Positions 35,896-45,631 of a DNA stretch of 64,000 nucleotides are shown here, in pieces. Origin of the DNA: Pseudomonas protegens CHA0 (GTDB lineage Bacteria; Pseudomonadota; Gammaproteobacteria; Pseudomonadales; Pseudomonadaceae); NCBI RefSeq assembly GCF_000397205.1, contig NC_021237.1, forward strand, positions 2,853,001 through 2,917,000. The letters run 5' to 3'. Position 1 is the first letter of the stretch, and every line of letters starts with the position of its first letter. The position numbers were made by a program, and so were the translations under genes. The notes under the pieces are model-generated. The model was given only the letters and a program-made list of their open reading frames with translations, ran no database searches and had not been told where the DNA came from.

Positions 35896-35942
35896 TGATG
35901 GCGCCCATGCTTTAAGCTGCCGCCTCTGCCCCGGAGTTGCCC

Positions 35943-37256
<1,314 letters not shown>

Positions 37257-37282
37257 CGGCGGGCGAGGGTGGCAGGGCCACC

Positions 37283-37825
37283 TCAATCTTGGGCGGGGTG
37301 GTTCTGGAGGGGCAGGTCGCAGGCCATCACCCACATGCCGATCTGTTCCAGGTCGGTGCTGAACGGCACCTCGTCGACCTGCCGCAGGCCGGCGCTTTCA
37401 TAGAAGCGCCGGGCGCCGCCGTTGCTCTTGAGCACGTCCAGCCAAAGGCAGGGCTCACCGGCAGCGCTGGCCCGTTGCAGCACATGCTCCAGCAACCGGC
37501 GGCCATAGCCCTTGCCGGCCTCGGACTTGAGCAGATAGATCTTCTGCAGTTCGGCCCCGCGCCGGGCTCCATCGGGCAGTGGCCGGTTCCAGTTGAGCTT
37601 GGCAAAACCGATGGGCTGCTGCTGCGGGTCCAGGGCCAGCAGCCACAGGTGCAGGTGCTTGTCGGCCAGGGACTGTTCCAGGGGGGCGGGGGCAAAGTCC
37701 TGGGCCAGGAACTGCTGCATGCCTTCGGTGCTCCAGATCGCGGCGAAGTGCTCGCGGTAGGTGGCGCAGCCAATGGCCTGGAGGGTGTCGATATCGCGGC
37801 TGTCGGCTTCACGGATGGTGATCAT
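37283..37825 (-). CDS. GNAT-family N-acetyltransferase
   Basis: 180 aa starting MITIREADSRDIDTLQAIG with GAGGAA upstream. The acetyl-CoA pocket KIYLLKSEAGKGYGRRLLEHVLQRA and the closing WLDVLKSNGGARRFYESAGLRQVDEVPF are standard GNAT. Substrate unknown. Convergent with fisR, 26 bp apart. Confidence 0.87.
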   Translation of the reverse strand: MITIREADSRDIDTLQAIGCATYREHFAAIWSTEGMQQFLAQDFAPAPLEQSLADKHLHLWLLALDPQQQPIGFAKLNWNRPLPDGARRGAELQKIYLLKSEAGKGYGRRLLEHVLQRASAAGEPCLWLDVLKSNGGARRFYESAGLRQVDEVPFSTDLEQIGMWVMACDLPLQNHPAQD

Positions 37826-38030
37826 GCGTCATTCCTCGAGGGGCGGCTGGCCGGTGTCGCCGGGCTGGCGGCTGGCCCGCAATCCGGACGGGGCAGCTTA
37901 CTCCGTTGCCCAAAGGGGCTCCAGCGCTCGGGCCGGGGCACGATGGCGGCGCGCCGTGGTCGTAGTTGCAGCCCCCTTTTTTCCGGCGTGCGGGATGTTT
38001 GGCGCAGCGTCGGGTTCTTCCGGAGATGCC

Positions 38031-39518
38031 ATGAGCCAGGCCGTACTTGCCACCGAAACCAACCGCCGCCAATTGCAGCAGATCATCTCCGGCCTGTCCG
38101 ACGGGGTGATCCTGATCGAGACCGACAAGCCCCGTACCCTGCTCTGGGCCAATGAAGCGGCCCTGGCCATGCACGGCGTCAGCACGGTCGAGCAGTTGGG
38201 CGGCAATCTGCGCGAATACGCCCGGCGCTATGCCTTGCGCTACCGCAACAACCATCCACTGGGCCTGGACAGCTACCCCATCAACCGGGTGGCTGCCGGA
38301 GAGACCTTCAGCGACGTGGTGGTGGAGGTCCAGGCCGAGATCGATGGCGAACCCCGGCACTGGGTGCACCGGGTGCGCAGCATGATCCTCGAGGACCGCA
38401 ATGGCGCGCCGGAGTCCCTGGTGCTGATCCTCAGTGACGCCACCGACTGGGCCAGCGCCGAGCAGCGCTTCGAGAAGACCTTCAACGCCAACCCGGCGCC
38501 GGCGGTGATCTGCCGCCTGGGGGATTTGCGCTACATCAAGGTCAACCAGGGCTTCCTGGAGATGACCGGCTATGCCCGGGACCAGGTGATCGGCCGTTCG
38601 GTGTACGAGCTGGACGTGCTGGAAGACGCCGAGCACAAGGAACTGGCCGTCGAACGCCTGGGGCAGGGCGCGACCATCCCGCAGATGCAGGCCGAGCTGC
38701 GCCTGCCCGAGGGCGGCAGCAAGCTGGTGATCGTCGCCGGCCAGCCGCTGGACATCAACGACGAGGACTGCATGCTGTTTTCCTTCATGGACCTGGAGCC
38801 GCGGCGCAAGGCCGAGATCGCCCTGCGCCAGAGCGAGGAGCGTTTCGCCAAGTCGTTCCGCCTGACCCCGGTGCCGACCCTGGTGTGCAGCGCCGAGCAG
38901 CAGATCGTCGATGTCAACGAAGCCTTTCTCGACACCTGCGGCTACAGCAGCGAAGAGCTGCTGGGCAAGACCGTGCAGGACATCGGTTTTATCGCCGAGC
39001 CCCAGGCCGCCGAGCAGTTGTTCGGCCGCTTGGAGAAAAGCGGCAACGTCATGGGCCTGGACCTCAAGGTGCGCAAGAAGGGCGCCGAGCAGGTGGACTG
39101 CGTGGCCTACGCCGATACCGTGCTGATCCAGGACAGCCCCTGCTACCTGCTGGTGCTGATGGACATCAGCGAGCGCAAGCGCTCGGAGCTGGAGCTGGTG
39201 GGCGCCATCGAGGAGGTGATGCGTGATGCCTCCTGGTTCAGCCAGACCCTGATCGAAAAACTCGCCAATGTGCGCAACACCCGCAGCGCGCAAGCCCCGG
39301 CGGTAACCTCTGCCGAGCTCACCACCCGCGAGCGCGAGGTCCTGGGGCTGATCTACCAGGGGCTGGCGGACAAGGAAATTGCCGCGCAACTGCAGTTGGC
39401 CCCCAACACCGTGCGCAATCACGTGGCCACCCTGTACTCCAAGCTCGATGTGCACAGCCGTGGCGAGGCCATTGTCTGGGCCCGGGAGCGCGGGCTGTTT
39501 GCCGGCAGTGCCGGCTGA
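38031..39518 (+). CDS. LuxR-family regulator with three PAS domains
   Basis: 495 aa from ATG with GGAG upstream; the in-frame ORF extends further up without support. Three PAS domains follow one another at about 10-140, 150-260 and 275-395 (NANPAPAVICRLGDLRYIKVNQGFLEMTGYARDQVIG; RLTPVPTLVCSAEQQIVDVNEAFLDTCGYSSEELLG). The C-terminal GerE helix-turn-helix begins ELTTREREVLGLIYQGLADKEIAAQL near 425. No kinase or receiver domain, so it appears to be a one-component sensor with unknown ligand. The csbD-like gene follows. Confidence 0.88.
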   Translation: MSQAVLATETNRRQLQQIISGLSDGVILIETDKPRTLLWANEAALAMHGVSTVEQLGGNLREYARRYALRYRNNHPLGLDSYPINRVAAGETFSDVVVEVQAEIDGEPRHWVHRVRSMILEDRNGAPESLVLILSDATDWASAEQRFEKTFNANPAPAVICRLGDLRYIKVNQGFLEMTGYARDQVIGRSVYELDVLEDAEHKELAVERLGQGATIPQMQAELRLPEGGSKLVIVAGQPLDINDEDCMLFSFMDLEPRRKAEIALRQSEERFAKSFRLTPVPTLVCSAEQQIVDVNEAFLDTCGYSSEELLGKTVQDIGFIAEPQAAEQLFGRLEKSGNVMGLDLKVRKKGAEQVDCVAYADTVLIQDSPCYLLVLMDISERKRSELELVGAIEEVMRDASWFSQTLIEKLANVRNTRSAQAPAVTSAELTTREREVLGLIYQGLADKEIAAQLQLAPNTVRNHVATLYSKLDVHSRGEAIVWARERGLFAGSAG

Positions 39519-39521
39519 CCC

Positions 39522-39558
39522 GGTGCAAATGCACCAGTGCAACCAGTGCAAATGCGCC
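39522..39558. promoter_or_regulatory. Triple GTGCAA repeat with palindrome upstream of csbD-like gene
   Basis: The palindrome GGTGCA-AA-TGCACC at 39522-39535 is followed by AGTGCAACC and then AGTGCAAATGCGCC, a partial second copy ending at 39558. The three GTGCAA cores are 12 and 11 bp apart. They lie 97-133 bp upstream of the csbD-like start. A LuxR-type factor such as the neighbouring PAS protein could bind here. Confidence 0.4.
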
Positions 39559-39654
39559 TTTTGCCCAGGGGCGGGCCTTTCTATCCTGTGATTCTGCGCA
39601 GGGCTCTGTATCGGGCCTCTGCCATTCATGAACCGCAGTAGAAGGAGCGCCAGC

Positions 39655-39906
39655 ATGGCTAGCGAACAGATCAAGGGCACAGTGGGCAAGGTGGCCGGCA
39701 AGGCCGAGGCCGTGGTGGGTGAGTGGCTGGATGATGAGCAACTGCAAGCCCGCGGCATGGCCCGGGAAGCCGCCGGGCAATTGCAGGAAAAGTACGGCCA
39801 GGCCCTGGACCACGGCGCGCGCTGGGTCCGGGACAAACCGCTGTTGAGCGTGGCCCTGCTGGCCGGCGTCGGCCTGTTGGCGGGCCTGCTGCTGCGGCGC
39901 CGCTGA
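39655..39906 (+). CDS. CsbD-like stress protein with C-terminal membrane anchor
   Basis: 83 aa starting MASEQIKGTVGKVAGKAEAVVGEW with AAGGAG upstream. The N-terminus is CsbD-like. The C-terminus (KPLLSVALLAGVGLLAGLLLRRR) is a membrane anchor with basic end, as in ElaB/YqjD ribosome-tethering proteins. Typically stress-induced in stationary phase; mechanism unknown. A DUF1652-like gene begins 1 bp after its stop and is probably co-transcribed. Confidence 0.85.
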   Translation: MASEQIKGTVGKVAGKAEAVVGEWLDDEQLQARGMAREAAGQLQEKYGQALDHGARWVRDKPLLSVALLAGVGLLAGLLLRRR

Positions 39907-39907
39907 A

Positions 39908-40168
39908 ATGCCGGCGGCCATCACCCTGGCGCAGTTGCGCGCTTGTATCGAGCAGCGCCTGGCGCCCCTGGCCTGCAGCTTCAGCAACGCCGGTGACGGC
40001 ACCCTGACCTTGCGGGTGTTCGAGCCGGCCAGCGGCCGGGTCGACCTGGTGGTGACCGGGCTCAGCGCCCGGGCGCTGCAGAGCGAAGCCGATGTGCAGA
40101 AGATCATCGACGAACTGCTCTATGAGCTGGGCAGCAACTCCCTGGGCCAGCTCGATCTGGCGCCCTGA
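39908..40168 (+). CDS. DUF1652-like small protein
   Basis: 86 aa, starting MPAAITLAQLRACIEQRLAPLACSFS. The layout, with an N-terminal helix, the DGTLTLRVFEPASGRVDLVVTGL strand region and C-terminal IIDELLYELGS, matches the DUF1652 family found mainly in Pseudomonas. Function unknown. Directly downstream of the csbD-like gene. Confidence 0.75.
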   Translation: MPAAITLAQLRACIEQRLAPLACSFSNAGDGTLTLRVFEPASGRVDLVVTGLSARALQSEADVQKIIDELLYELGSNSLGQLDLAP

Positions 40169-40345
40169 CCCCGGCCTTGCACGGGGGCCGGTCGATGGCG
40201 ACAGCCCACGGCCTGAACTATAAGCAAAGGGTCGACGGTCGGGTTCCCGGCCGTCATCTCCAGCCTTTTGCAGGTGCCCGGGCATGCCTTCAACCCTGTT
40301 GCCGCGCCGTATTTTCCTGATCACCTCGCTTTTCTGGATGGGCCC

Positions 40346-40987
40346 ATGAACGCCCGGGCCCAGGGCTTGCCCCGGCGCCTGGAAAACATCGTGCTGGTGG
40401 CGGATCTGGCGGGCACTGCGGTGTTTGCCGTGGAGGGTGCGATCAGCGCCATGCGCGCCCAACTGGACCTGCTGGGGGTGATGGTGATCGCCTTTATCGT
40501 TGCCCTTGGCGGAGGGGTGACCCGTGACCTGCTGATTGGCGCCACGCCGCCCAAGGCCGTGGCCGACTGGCGGTACCCGGCGCTGGCGCTGCTGATGGGC
40601 GGACTGGCCTTCGTGGCACGGGACTGGGTGCTGGGGTGGTCCGGGCCGCTGCTGATTCTGCTGGACGCCGCGGGACTGGGGCTGTTTGCCGTGGCGGGCA
40701 CGCAGAAGGCGCAGAACTTCGGCATCTCGCCCTTTGTCTCGATGCTCATGGGCACGGTGACCGGGGTGGGGGGCGGGGTGATTCGCGACATTGTCCTGGC
40801 CCGCATTCCTCTGGTGCTGCAGGTCGACCTGTATGCCAGCTCGGCTTTTGTCGGCGCGGCCAGCCTGGTCATCGCCCGGCGCCTGGGCGTGCCGCCTTTA
40901 TGGTCGGCCTGGCTGGCGGGCACCGTCTGTTTCGCCCTGCGCATGCTCTCGGTGCGCTACGGCTGGCAACTGCCCAAGGCCTTGTAG
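40346..40987 (+). CDS. TRIC-type cation channel family (YicG/UPF0126) membrane protein
   Basis: 213 aa starting MNARAQGLPRRLENIVLVAD; a 26-residue upstream extension is possible but less likely. Two UPF0126 repeats are visible, each with the VALGGGVTRDLLIG and VTGVGGGVIRDIVL motif, six to seven membrane segments in all. Prokaryotic TRIC homologues conduct K+ in vitro. The TAG stop coincides with a repeat element beginning GTAGCCGCTG. Confidence 0.88.
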   Translation: MNARAQGLPRRLENIVLVADLAGTAVFAVEGAISAMRAQLDLLGVMVIAFIVALGGGVTRDLLIGATPPKAVADWRYPALALLMGGLAFVARDWVLGWSGPLLILLDAAGLGLFAVAGTQKAQNFGISPFVSMLMGTVTGVGGGVIRDIVLARIPLVLQVDLYASSAFVGAASLVIARRLGVPPLWSAWLAGTVCFALRMLSVRYGWQLPKAL

Positions 40988-41145
40988 CCGCTGATGCAGG
41001 CTGTGAACGGCTTGGGCGGCATTGCGACGCAGAAGACACCGGGAGCGTGAGAGCGCGGAAGGTTTGGCGCAAGATCGTCAAGCAAGGCCCTGCGTACCGA
41101 ACGCGGCCCGGCCTTTCGCAGCTTCGCAGGCTCAGCAGCGGCTAC
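40984..41145. repeat. Second repeat family (GTAGCCGCTG type), full-length copy
   Basis: Opens GTAGCCGCTGATGCAGGCTG at 40984 and closes GCTCAGCAGCGGCTAC at 41145. Inside is the conserved CAAGGCCCTGCGTACCGAAC segment also seen near 16650 and 49573. The opening GTAG provides the stop codon of the TRIC-like gene. Confidence 0.8.
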
Positions 41146-41194
41146 AGGGTCACAGGGTCACAGGCACCGGATCATAGGGGCGTGGAGGCCGGGA

Positions 41195-42589
41195 TCAATT
41201 GTCGGCAATCAGGCTCGGCCGGCAGTCCAGGCTTAGGCGCGCGCCGCCGCGTTCGCTGCTGCCCACCTCAAGCTTGAAGCCGTGCAGGCTGACAATCGCC
41301 GCGACGATCGACAGGCCAAGGCCAAACCCGCCCTGGGCATTGTTTTCATCCACCCGGTAAAAGCGCCGGAACACCGCCGCCCGTTCCGCTGCGGGTATTC
41401 CGGGGCCTGAGTCGAGCACTTCCAGGCGCGGGCTGCCGTCGTCGTCGATCCCCCGCAGGATCACTTCGCCCCCCGGTGGGGTGAACTTGATGGAGTTGCT
41501 CAGCAGGTTGGCCAGGGCCTCGAACAACAGGGCGCGGTCACCGGTGAGGCTGGGCAGGCTCGCCGGTACATCCAGCACCAGGGTCAACTGGCCTTCCTCG
41601 GCCAGGGGCAGGTAGAAGTCATAGAGCTCGTGCAGCAGGGGCAGGGGGTCGAGCACCAGGAAGCCCGAGCGCCGCTGCTGGTCCTCCAGTTCGGAAATCC
41701 GCAGCAACCCGCGAAAGCGCGCCATCAGGGTGTCGGCCTCGGCCAGCAGCTGGTCCATCTGCAGGGCCTGGGGCGAGCCTTCCTCGGCCTGTTGCTGCAG
41801 GCGATAGAGCTGGGCCCGCAGGCGGGTCAGCGGGGTGCGCAGGTCGTGGGCGATGTTGTCGCACACGCCCTTGACCTCATGCATCAGCCGTTCGATGCGT
41901 TCGAGCATGGCGTTGACGATGGCCGCCAGCATGTCCAGCTCGTCACGCCGGTCCGACAGCGGCAGGCGCCGGGTCAGGTCGCCGGCGACTATGGCTTCGG
42001 CGCTGGCCTGGATCTGGCGGATGCGCCGCAAGGGCCGGCGGCGTAGCAGGTGCCAGCCGGCGGCGCCGGGAATGATGGTCAGGGAAATGCCCCAGAGCAG
42101 GGCGTGGAGAATGATCCGGGTCACCGCGAACAGCGAGCCGTTGTCGCGCACCAGCACCAGCCAGCGGCCATCCCGGGTGTGGGTGGCCACGGCGTCGCAG
42201 CTGTCGCGGGGCAGGCTCGGGTCGTCGGAGTCGATGCAGTTCTTCAGTTCGTGGATCTTGCCGTCCAGGGGCAGGTCGTCGGGTATCTGCCGGATCGGCC
42301 CGCTCAGGGGGCGGCGCTGTTCATCGAACAGGCCGTAGGCGTCGATGGCGCGCATGTCGAAAGTCATGCTGGTGGTCAGGGCTTCCACCAACTGGTCGCC
42401 CTCGAAGCGCGCGAACAGGTGCTGGCGCTGCATCAGCGAGTGCTTGGCCAGGCTGTCCAGGTAGGTGGAGACCTCGTAGTACAGCACCCCCATGAGGATG
42501 CAGCTCCAGGCCACGAACAGCGTGCTGTAGAGCGCCAGCAGGCGGCTGCTGGAGGAACGCCAGCCTTTAGAGGGGTTCAGCAATGACAT
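41195..42589 (-). CDS. Two-component sensor histidine kinase
   Basis: 464 aa. Two membrane segments (about 16-38 and 160-180) enclose a periplasmic sensor domain of roughly 120 residues with two cysteines (KNCIDSDDPSLPRDSC). A HAMP linker, the H-box IAHDLRTPLTRLRAQL, an N-box (LLSNSIKFTPPGGEV) and G-boxes (DSGPGIPAAER; GFGLGLSIVAAI) follow. It is downstream of the response regulator and overlaps it by 23 bp. The signal is unknown. Confidence 0.92.
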   Translation of the reverse strand: MSLLNPSKGWRSSSSRLLALYSTLFVAWSCILMGVLYYEVSTYLDSLAKHSLMQRQHLFARFEGDQLVEALTTSMTFDMRAIDAYGLFDEQRRPLSGPIRQIPDDLPLDGKIHELKNCIDSDDPSLPRDSCDAVATHTRDGRWLVLVRDNGSLFAVTRIILHALLWGISLTIIPGAAGWHLLRRRPLRRIRQIQASAEAIVAGDLTRRLPLSDRRDELDMLAAIVNAMLERIERLMHEVKGVCDNIAHDLRTPLTRLRAQLYRLQQQAEEGSPQALQMDQLLAEADTLMARFRGLLRISELEDQQRRSGFLVLDPLPLLHELYDFYLPLAEEGQLTLVLDVPASLPSLTGDRALLFEALANLLSNSIKFTPPGGEVILRGIDDDGSPRLEVLDSGPGIPAAERAAVFRRFYRVDENNAQGGFGLGLSIVAAIVSLHGFKLEVGSSERGGARLSLDCRPSLIADN

Positions 42590-43250
42590 AACCCGAGCCT
42601 CGCACGGTGCGGATCAACGGGGTCATGCCGGGCGGGTCGATCTTCTTGCGCAGGCGGCCGATGTGCACGTCGATCAGGTTGGTACCGGGGTCGAAGTGAT
42701 AGCCCCAGACCTCCTCGAAGATCATCATCCGCGAGAGGATCTGGCCGGTGTTGCGCATGAGGAATTCCAGCAGCTTGTATTCGGTGGGCAACAGGCTCAG
42801 CAACTGGTCGGCGCGGGTTGCCTCGCGGCTGATCAGGTTCAGTTCCAGGTCCGCCACCCGCAGGCTGGTGTCGAAATCCTTGACCGTGTTCTTGCGCCGC
42901 AGCAGCACTTCGACCCGGGCCGCCATCTCGTCGGAGGCGAAGGGCTTGGTCAGGTAGTCGTCGCCCCCGGCCCGCAGGCCGCGCACCCGTTCATCGACGT
43001 CGGAGAGGGCGCTGATCATCAGGATCGGTGTCGACACACCGATGGTGCGCAGGGTGGTGACGATGGCCAGGCCGTCCAGTTCCGGCAACATGCGGTCCAG
43101 GGTGATCAGGTCGTAGTCGCCGCTCACGGCGCGCACCAGGCCCTCGCGGCCATTGTCCACCCAATCCACGTCGAGGCCGTGGCTGCTCAGTTCGGCGACG
43201 ATTTCCCGGGCGGTCACGGCGTCGTCTTCGATGGTCAGAATGCGGGTCAT
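42567..43250 (-). CDS. OmpR-family response regulator
   Basis: 227 aa starting MTRILTIEDDAVTAREIV with AGGTAA upstream. Receiver domain with acidic Glu8/Asp9/Asp10, phospho-acceptor Asp52 (LITLDRMLPELDG) and Lys in YLTKPF. C-terminal winged helix ends LIRTVRGSGYVIAEPL. It pairs with the overlapping kinase gene. The target genes are not apparent. Confidence 0.93.
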   Translation of the reverse strand: MTRILTIEDDAVTAREIVAELSSHGLDVDWVDNGREGLVRAVSGDYDLITLDRMLPELDGLAIVTTLRTIGVSTPILMISALSDVDERVRGLRAGGDDYLTKPFASDEMAARVEVLLRRKNTVKDFDTSLRVADLELNLISREATRADQLLSLLPTEYKLLEFLMRNTGQILSRMMIFEEVWGYHFDPGTNLIDVHIGRLRKKIDPPGMTPLIRTVRGSGYVIAEPL

Positions 43251-43431
43251 AGGCGTTACCTGTTTGGCGGTTCGTGACACAGGCGGGCATTTTGCCAAGA
43301 AACGGCGGCCGCAATTCTAAAAAAACTTTCATCTGCGCCTCCAGGCCTCTGTCCAGACCTTGAACAAGCCCCTGCCAGAGGCCGCGCTGCCTGATATTAT
43401 CGCGCCACTTTTATGGCCAGGAGGCACATCC

Positions 43432-43773
43432 ATGACGGGCCTGCCCCGGGTTGGCTGGAAGCCAATGTCCTTTCTCTGCCTGATGGTGCTGTGCAGCAGC
43501 GTGGTGCTGGCGGCCAACCAGCCCTGTTCCGGGCGCAAGGGCGGCATCGCCCGTTGCGACGGCGAGCTGTTCCTGTGCAACGACGGCTCCATCAGCGCGT
43601 CGAAAAAGAACTGCGCCCTGATGTCCGGCCAACGCTCCACTACCCCGCGGGCCGAGCCCCTGCTGCGCGACGCCCAGGGATGCAGCTGTGGCAGCGGCAG
43701 TTTCTGCACCGGGCCCCGGGGCGGGGTGTACTGCCTGACCCCCAGTGGCAACAAGAGCTACAAGCGGCATTGA
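43432..43773 (+). CDS. Small exported cysteine-rich protein of unknown function
   Basis: 113 aa starting MTGLPRVGWKPMSFLCLMVLCSSVVLA, a signal peptide, with AGGAGG upstream. The mature domain has eight cysteines (QPCSGRKGGIARCDGELFLCNDGS; NCALM; GCSCGSGSFCTGPRGGVYC), likely forming four disulfides in the periplasm. No family recognised with certainty. Divergent from the two-component pair, from which it is separated by 181 bp. Confidence 0.75.
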   Translation: MTGLPRVGWKPMSFLCLMVLCSSVVLAANQPCSGRKGGIARCDGELFLCNDGSISASKKNCALMSGQRSTTPRAEPLLRDAQGCSCGSGSFCTGPRGGVYCLTPSGNKSYKRH

Positions 43774-43811
43774 AAACCCGATTGACCTTCTGTGTATCAA
43801 GGTGTTGTGCA

Positions 43812-44198
43812 ATGAACTACGCATCACGTTTCAAAGGACTGCTGTGGCTGCTGCTGGCCAGCCTGCTGTTGAGCCTCGCCGTGGATCTGGCGCTGCGCCT
43901 GCCGGGTTACCTGGAGGCCTATGCTGCCGACCCTCGCTATGCGCGCTGGATGCTGGCGTATCGCGGCCTGGACGTCCTGGTCATCGCCCTGATGGCGGTG
44001 GCCGTGCCGGCAATCATGCGGCTGCTGGATTTTCGTCGTTCGGCCTGGCTGGCATTGCCGCTCTTTACCTTGTGGGGGCAGGGTATCGGGCAATTGGCCC
44101 TGGTGGGCAACCTGCTGCTGGCCCTGTGGGTCCTGGTACTGGTGGTGCACCTGTGCTGGACCCGCGGCCGGGAGCTCTACCGGAGCCGGCAGGCCTGA
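43812..44198 (+). CDS. Small integral membrane protein of unknown function
   Basis: 128 aa starting MNYASRFKGLLWLLLASLLLS. Four hydrophobic stretches are seen, with basic residues at inner loops (RRSAW; CWTRGRELYRSRQA). A longer in-frame ORF covers the preceding gene in another frame and is not used. There is no strong ribosome binding site, which lowers certainty in the start. Function unknown. Confidence 0.65.
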   Translation: MNYASRFKGLLWLLLASLLLSLAVDLALRLPGYLEAYAADPRYARWMLAYRGLDVLVIALMAVAVPAIMRLLDFRRSAWLALPLFTLWGQGIGQLALVGNLLLALWVLVLVVHLCWTRGRELYRSRQA

Positions 44199-44318
44199 GC
44201 ACCGGGCGGGCCGTGCAGAACGCCCGCCCGAAAACTCCCGGGCCGGTAAATTGCACGATCCGGGATTGTCTGCTTATCGCAAGTCATTGAAATAAAAGAG
44301 CTTATAAAGTTCGTGCGA

Positions 44319-44335
44319 CTGGCACGGTGGCTGCA
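44319..44335 (+). promoter_or_regulatory. Candidate sigma-54 promoter
   Basis: CTGGCACGGTGGCTGCA has the -24 GG and -12 GC exactly ten bases apart, and TGGCACG matches the -24 consensus fully. It lies 54 bp upstream of the membrane protein gene at 44389, a suitable distance. Confidence 0.6.
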
Positions 44336-44388
44336 CTTGTCCCTTCGAGACGTGTAACACCATTTTTCATGCCTGGAGCTGAACAACA

Positions 44389-45330
44389 ATGAACAGACCC
44401 TCTGAACACCTGCTGGTCACCGCAGATGCCTCGAGTCATCACTCGGGCGTGTCCTGGGCGGCGATCTTCGCCGGCGCCGCGGCGGCCGCCGCTCTTTCGC
44501 TGATCCTCCTGTTGCTGGGCTTCGGCCTGGGCTTTTCCGCGGTTTCGCCCTGGGCCGGCAGCGGCATCAGCGCCAAGGGCCTGGGCATTTCCAGCATTGT
44601 CTGGCTGGCCGTGACGCAGATCATCGCTGCCGGCCTGGGCGGTTACATCGCCGGGCGCCTGCGGGTGAAGTGGGCCAACCTGCATGGCGATGAAGTGTAT
44701 TTCCGCGACACCGCCCATGGCTTCCTGGCCTGGGCCGTGGCCACCCTGGTCACCGCGACTTTGGTGGTGGGGTCGGTCAGCAGCGTCATCAGCGGCGGCG
44801 TGCATGCCGGCGCCCAGGTGGCTTCCGGCGCCGCCGGTGCCATGACCCAGGTGGCCGGCCATGCTGCCGCCCAGGGTTCCCAGGATGACTACGGCTACTT
44901 CGTCGACAGCCTGTTCCGCGACGATCGCCCGGCGGCGGTCAGCGATGACGCGGCCCGTGGCACGGTATCGCGGATCTTCGTGCGCACCCTGAGCAACGAC
45001 GGCCAGTTGGCCCCTGAGGACCGCAGCTACCTGGCGCAATTGGTGGCCCAGCGTACCAACCTCAGCCAGGCCGATGCCGAGCGTCGGGTCGATGAAGTCT
45101 TCGCCAAGACCCGCCAGGCCGTGGAAGAAGCCAAGCAGGCCGCCAAGGAAGCTGCCGACACCGCAGCCAAGGTGGCTGCCTGGTCGTCGCTGTGGATGTT
45201 TATCGCGCTGCTGTGCGGGGCCTTCTTCGCCAGCCTCGCGGCGACCTTTGGCGGTCGTCGTCGGGACGCCGTGGTCTGGCTTGAAAGCGATGTCCAGCCG
45301 CGCACCGTAGCCCCCACCCCCGTTCACTGA
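44389..45330 (+). CDS. Membrane protein of unknown function (PhnA-like/YrzE-like annotation group)
   Basis: 313 aa. Three N-terminal hydrophobic segments (SWAAIFAGAAAAAALSLILLLLGFGLGFS; SSIVWLAVTQIIAAGLGGYIAGRL; HGFLAWAVATLVTATLVVGSV) are followed by an Ala-rich soluble region of about 140 residues with a predicted helical stretch (AKTRQAVEEAKQAAKEAADTAAK). A last segment ends SLWMFIALLCGAFFASLAATFGG. GGAG lies upstream. A 24-codon gene follows 15 bp later and is likely co-transcribed from the sigma-54-like promoter. Confidence 0.8.
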   Translation: MNRPSEHLLVTADASSHHSGVSWAAIFAGAAAAAALSLILLLLGFGLGFSAVSPWAGSGISAKGLGISSIVWLAVTQIIAAGLGGYIAGRLRVKWANLHGDEVYFRDTAHGFLAWAVATLVTATLVVGSVSSVISGGVHAGAQVASGAAGAMTQVAGHAAAQGSQDDYGYFVDSLFRDDRPAAVSDDAARGTVSRIFVRTLSNDGQLAPEDRSYLAQLVAQRTNLSQADAERRVDEVFAKTRQAVEEAKQAAKEAADTAAKVAAWSSLWMFIALLCGAFFASLAATFGGRRRDAVVWLESDVQPRTVAPTPVH

Positions 45331-45345
45331 TCCAGGAGATTTCCC

Positions 45346-45420
45346 ATGCGCTCATTACTCTTGTGGTTCCTCGGTGTGCCGATCCCGGTGATTATCCTGA
45401 TCGCCCTGTTCATGCACTGA
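45346..45420 (+). CDS. 24-residue hydrophobic membrane peptide
   Basis: ATG at 45346 with AGGAG 7 bp upstream encodes 24 residues beginning MRSLLLWFLGVPIPVIILI and ending ALFMH, then TGA. A single transmembrane helix is nearly the whole peptide. The good ribosome site, tight spacing after the membrane protein gene and the terminator-like hairpins directly downstream argue for a real gene. Function unknown, possibly an accessory subunit of the upstream protein. Confidence 0.65.
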   Translation: MRSLLLWFLGVPIPVIILIALFMH

Positions 45421-45463
45421 TTCAAGCTATAAAGCCCGGCCCGAACGGGCCCGGGCCTTCCCG

Positions 45464-45500
45464 AACGCCGCTGCCGGCCATTGCCGCCAGCGGCGTTTTT
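45464..45500 (+). terminator. Rho-independent terminator
   Basis: Arms AACGCCGCTG (45464-45473) and CAGCGGCGTT (45488-45497) are exactly complementary and run into a T tract. A second GC hairpin with arms around GGCCCG-AA-CGGGCC lies just before it at 45434-45456. They end the membrane protein operon before the hcn promoter. Confidence 0.85.
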
Positions 45501-45560
45501 GTGCGCGGTATCGCAGTTTTGCAAGGGCTGGCCACCGCCCCGTGCGAGGCAGCCGTTTGC

Positions 45561-45602
45561 TTGGCCCAGATCAATATCCGTGTCCGACAAACCGACTAGA
45601 TT
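45561..45602 (+). promoter_or_regulatory. hcnA promoter with Anr box and -10
   Basis: TTGGC-CCAG-ATCAA at 45561-45574 matches the FNR/Anr form TTGAT-N4-ATCAA with two changes in the left half. A -10-like TAGATT lies at 45597-45602, placing the start about 41 bp downstream of the box centre, the class II distance. Anr control of hcn under low oxygen is well known in Pseudomonas. Confidence 0.75.
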
Positions 45603-45631
45603 GGCCCGCGCTCGGTTCTGACAAACAGCTT

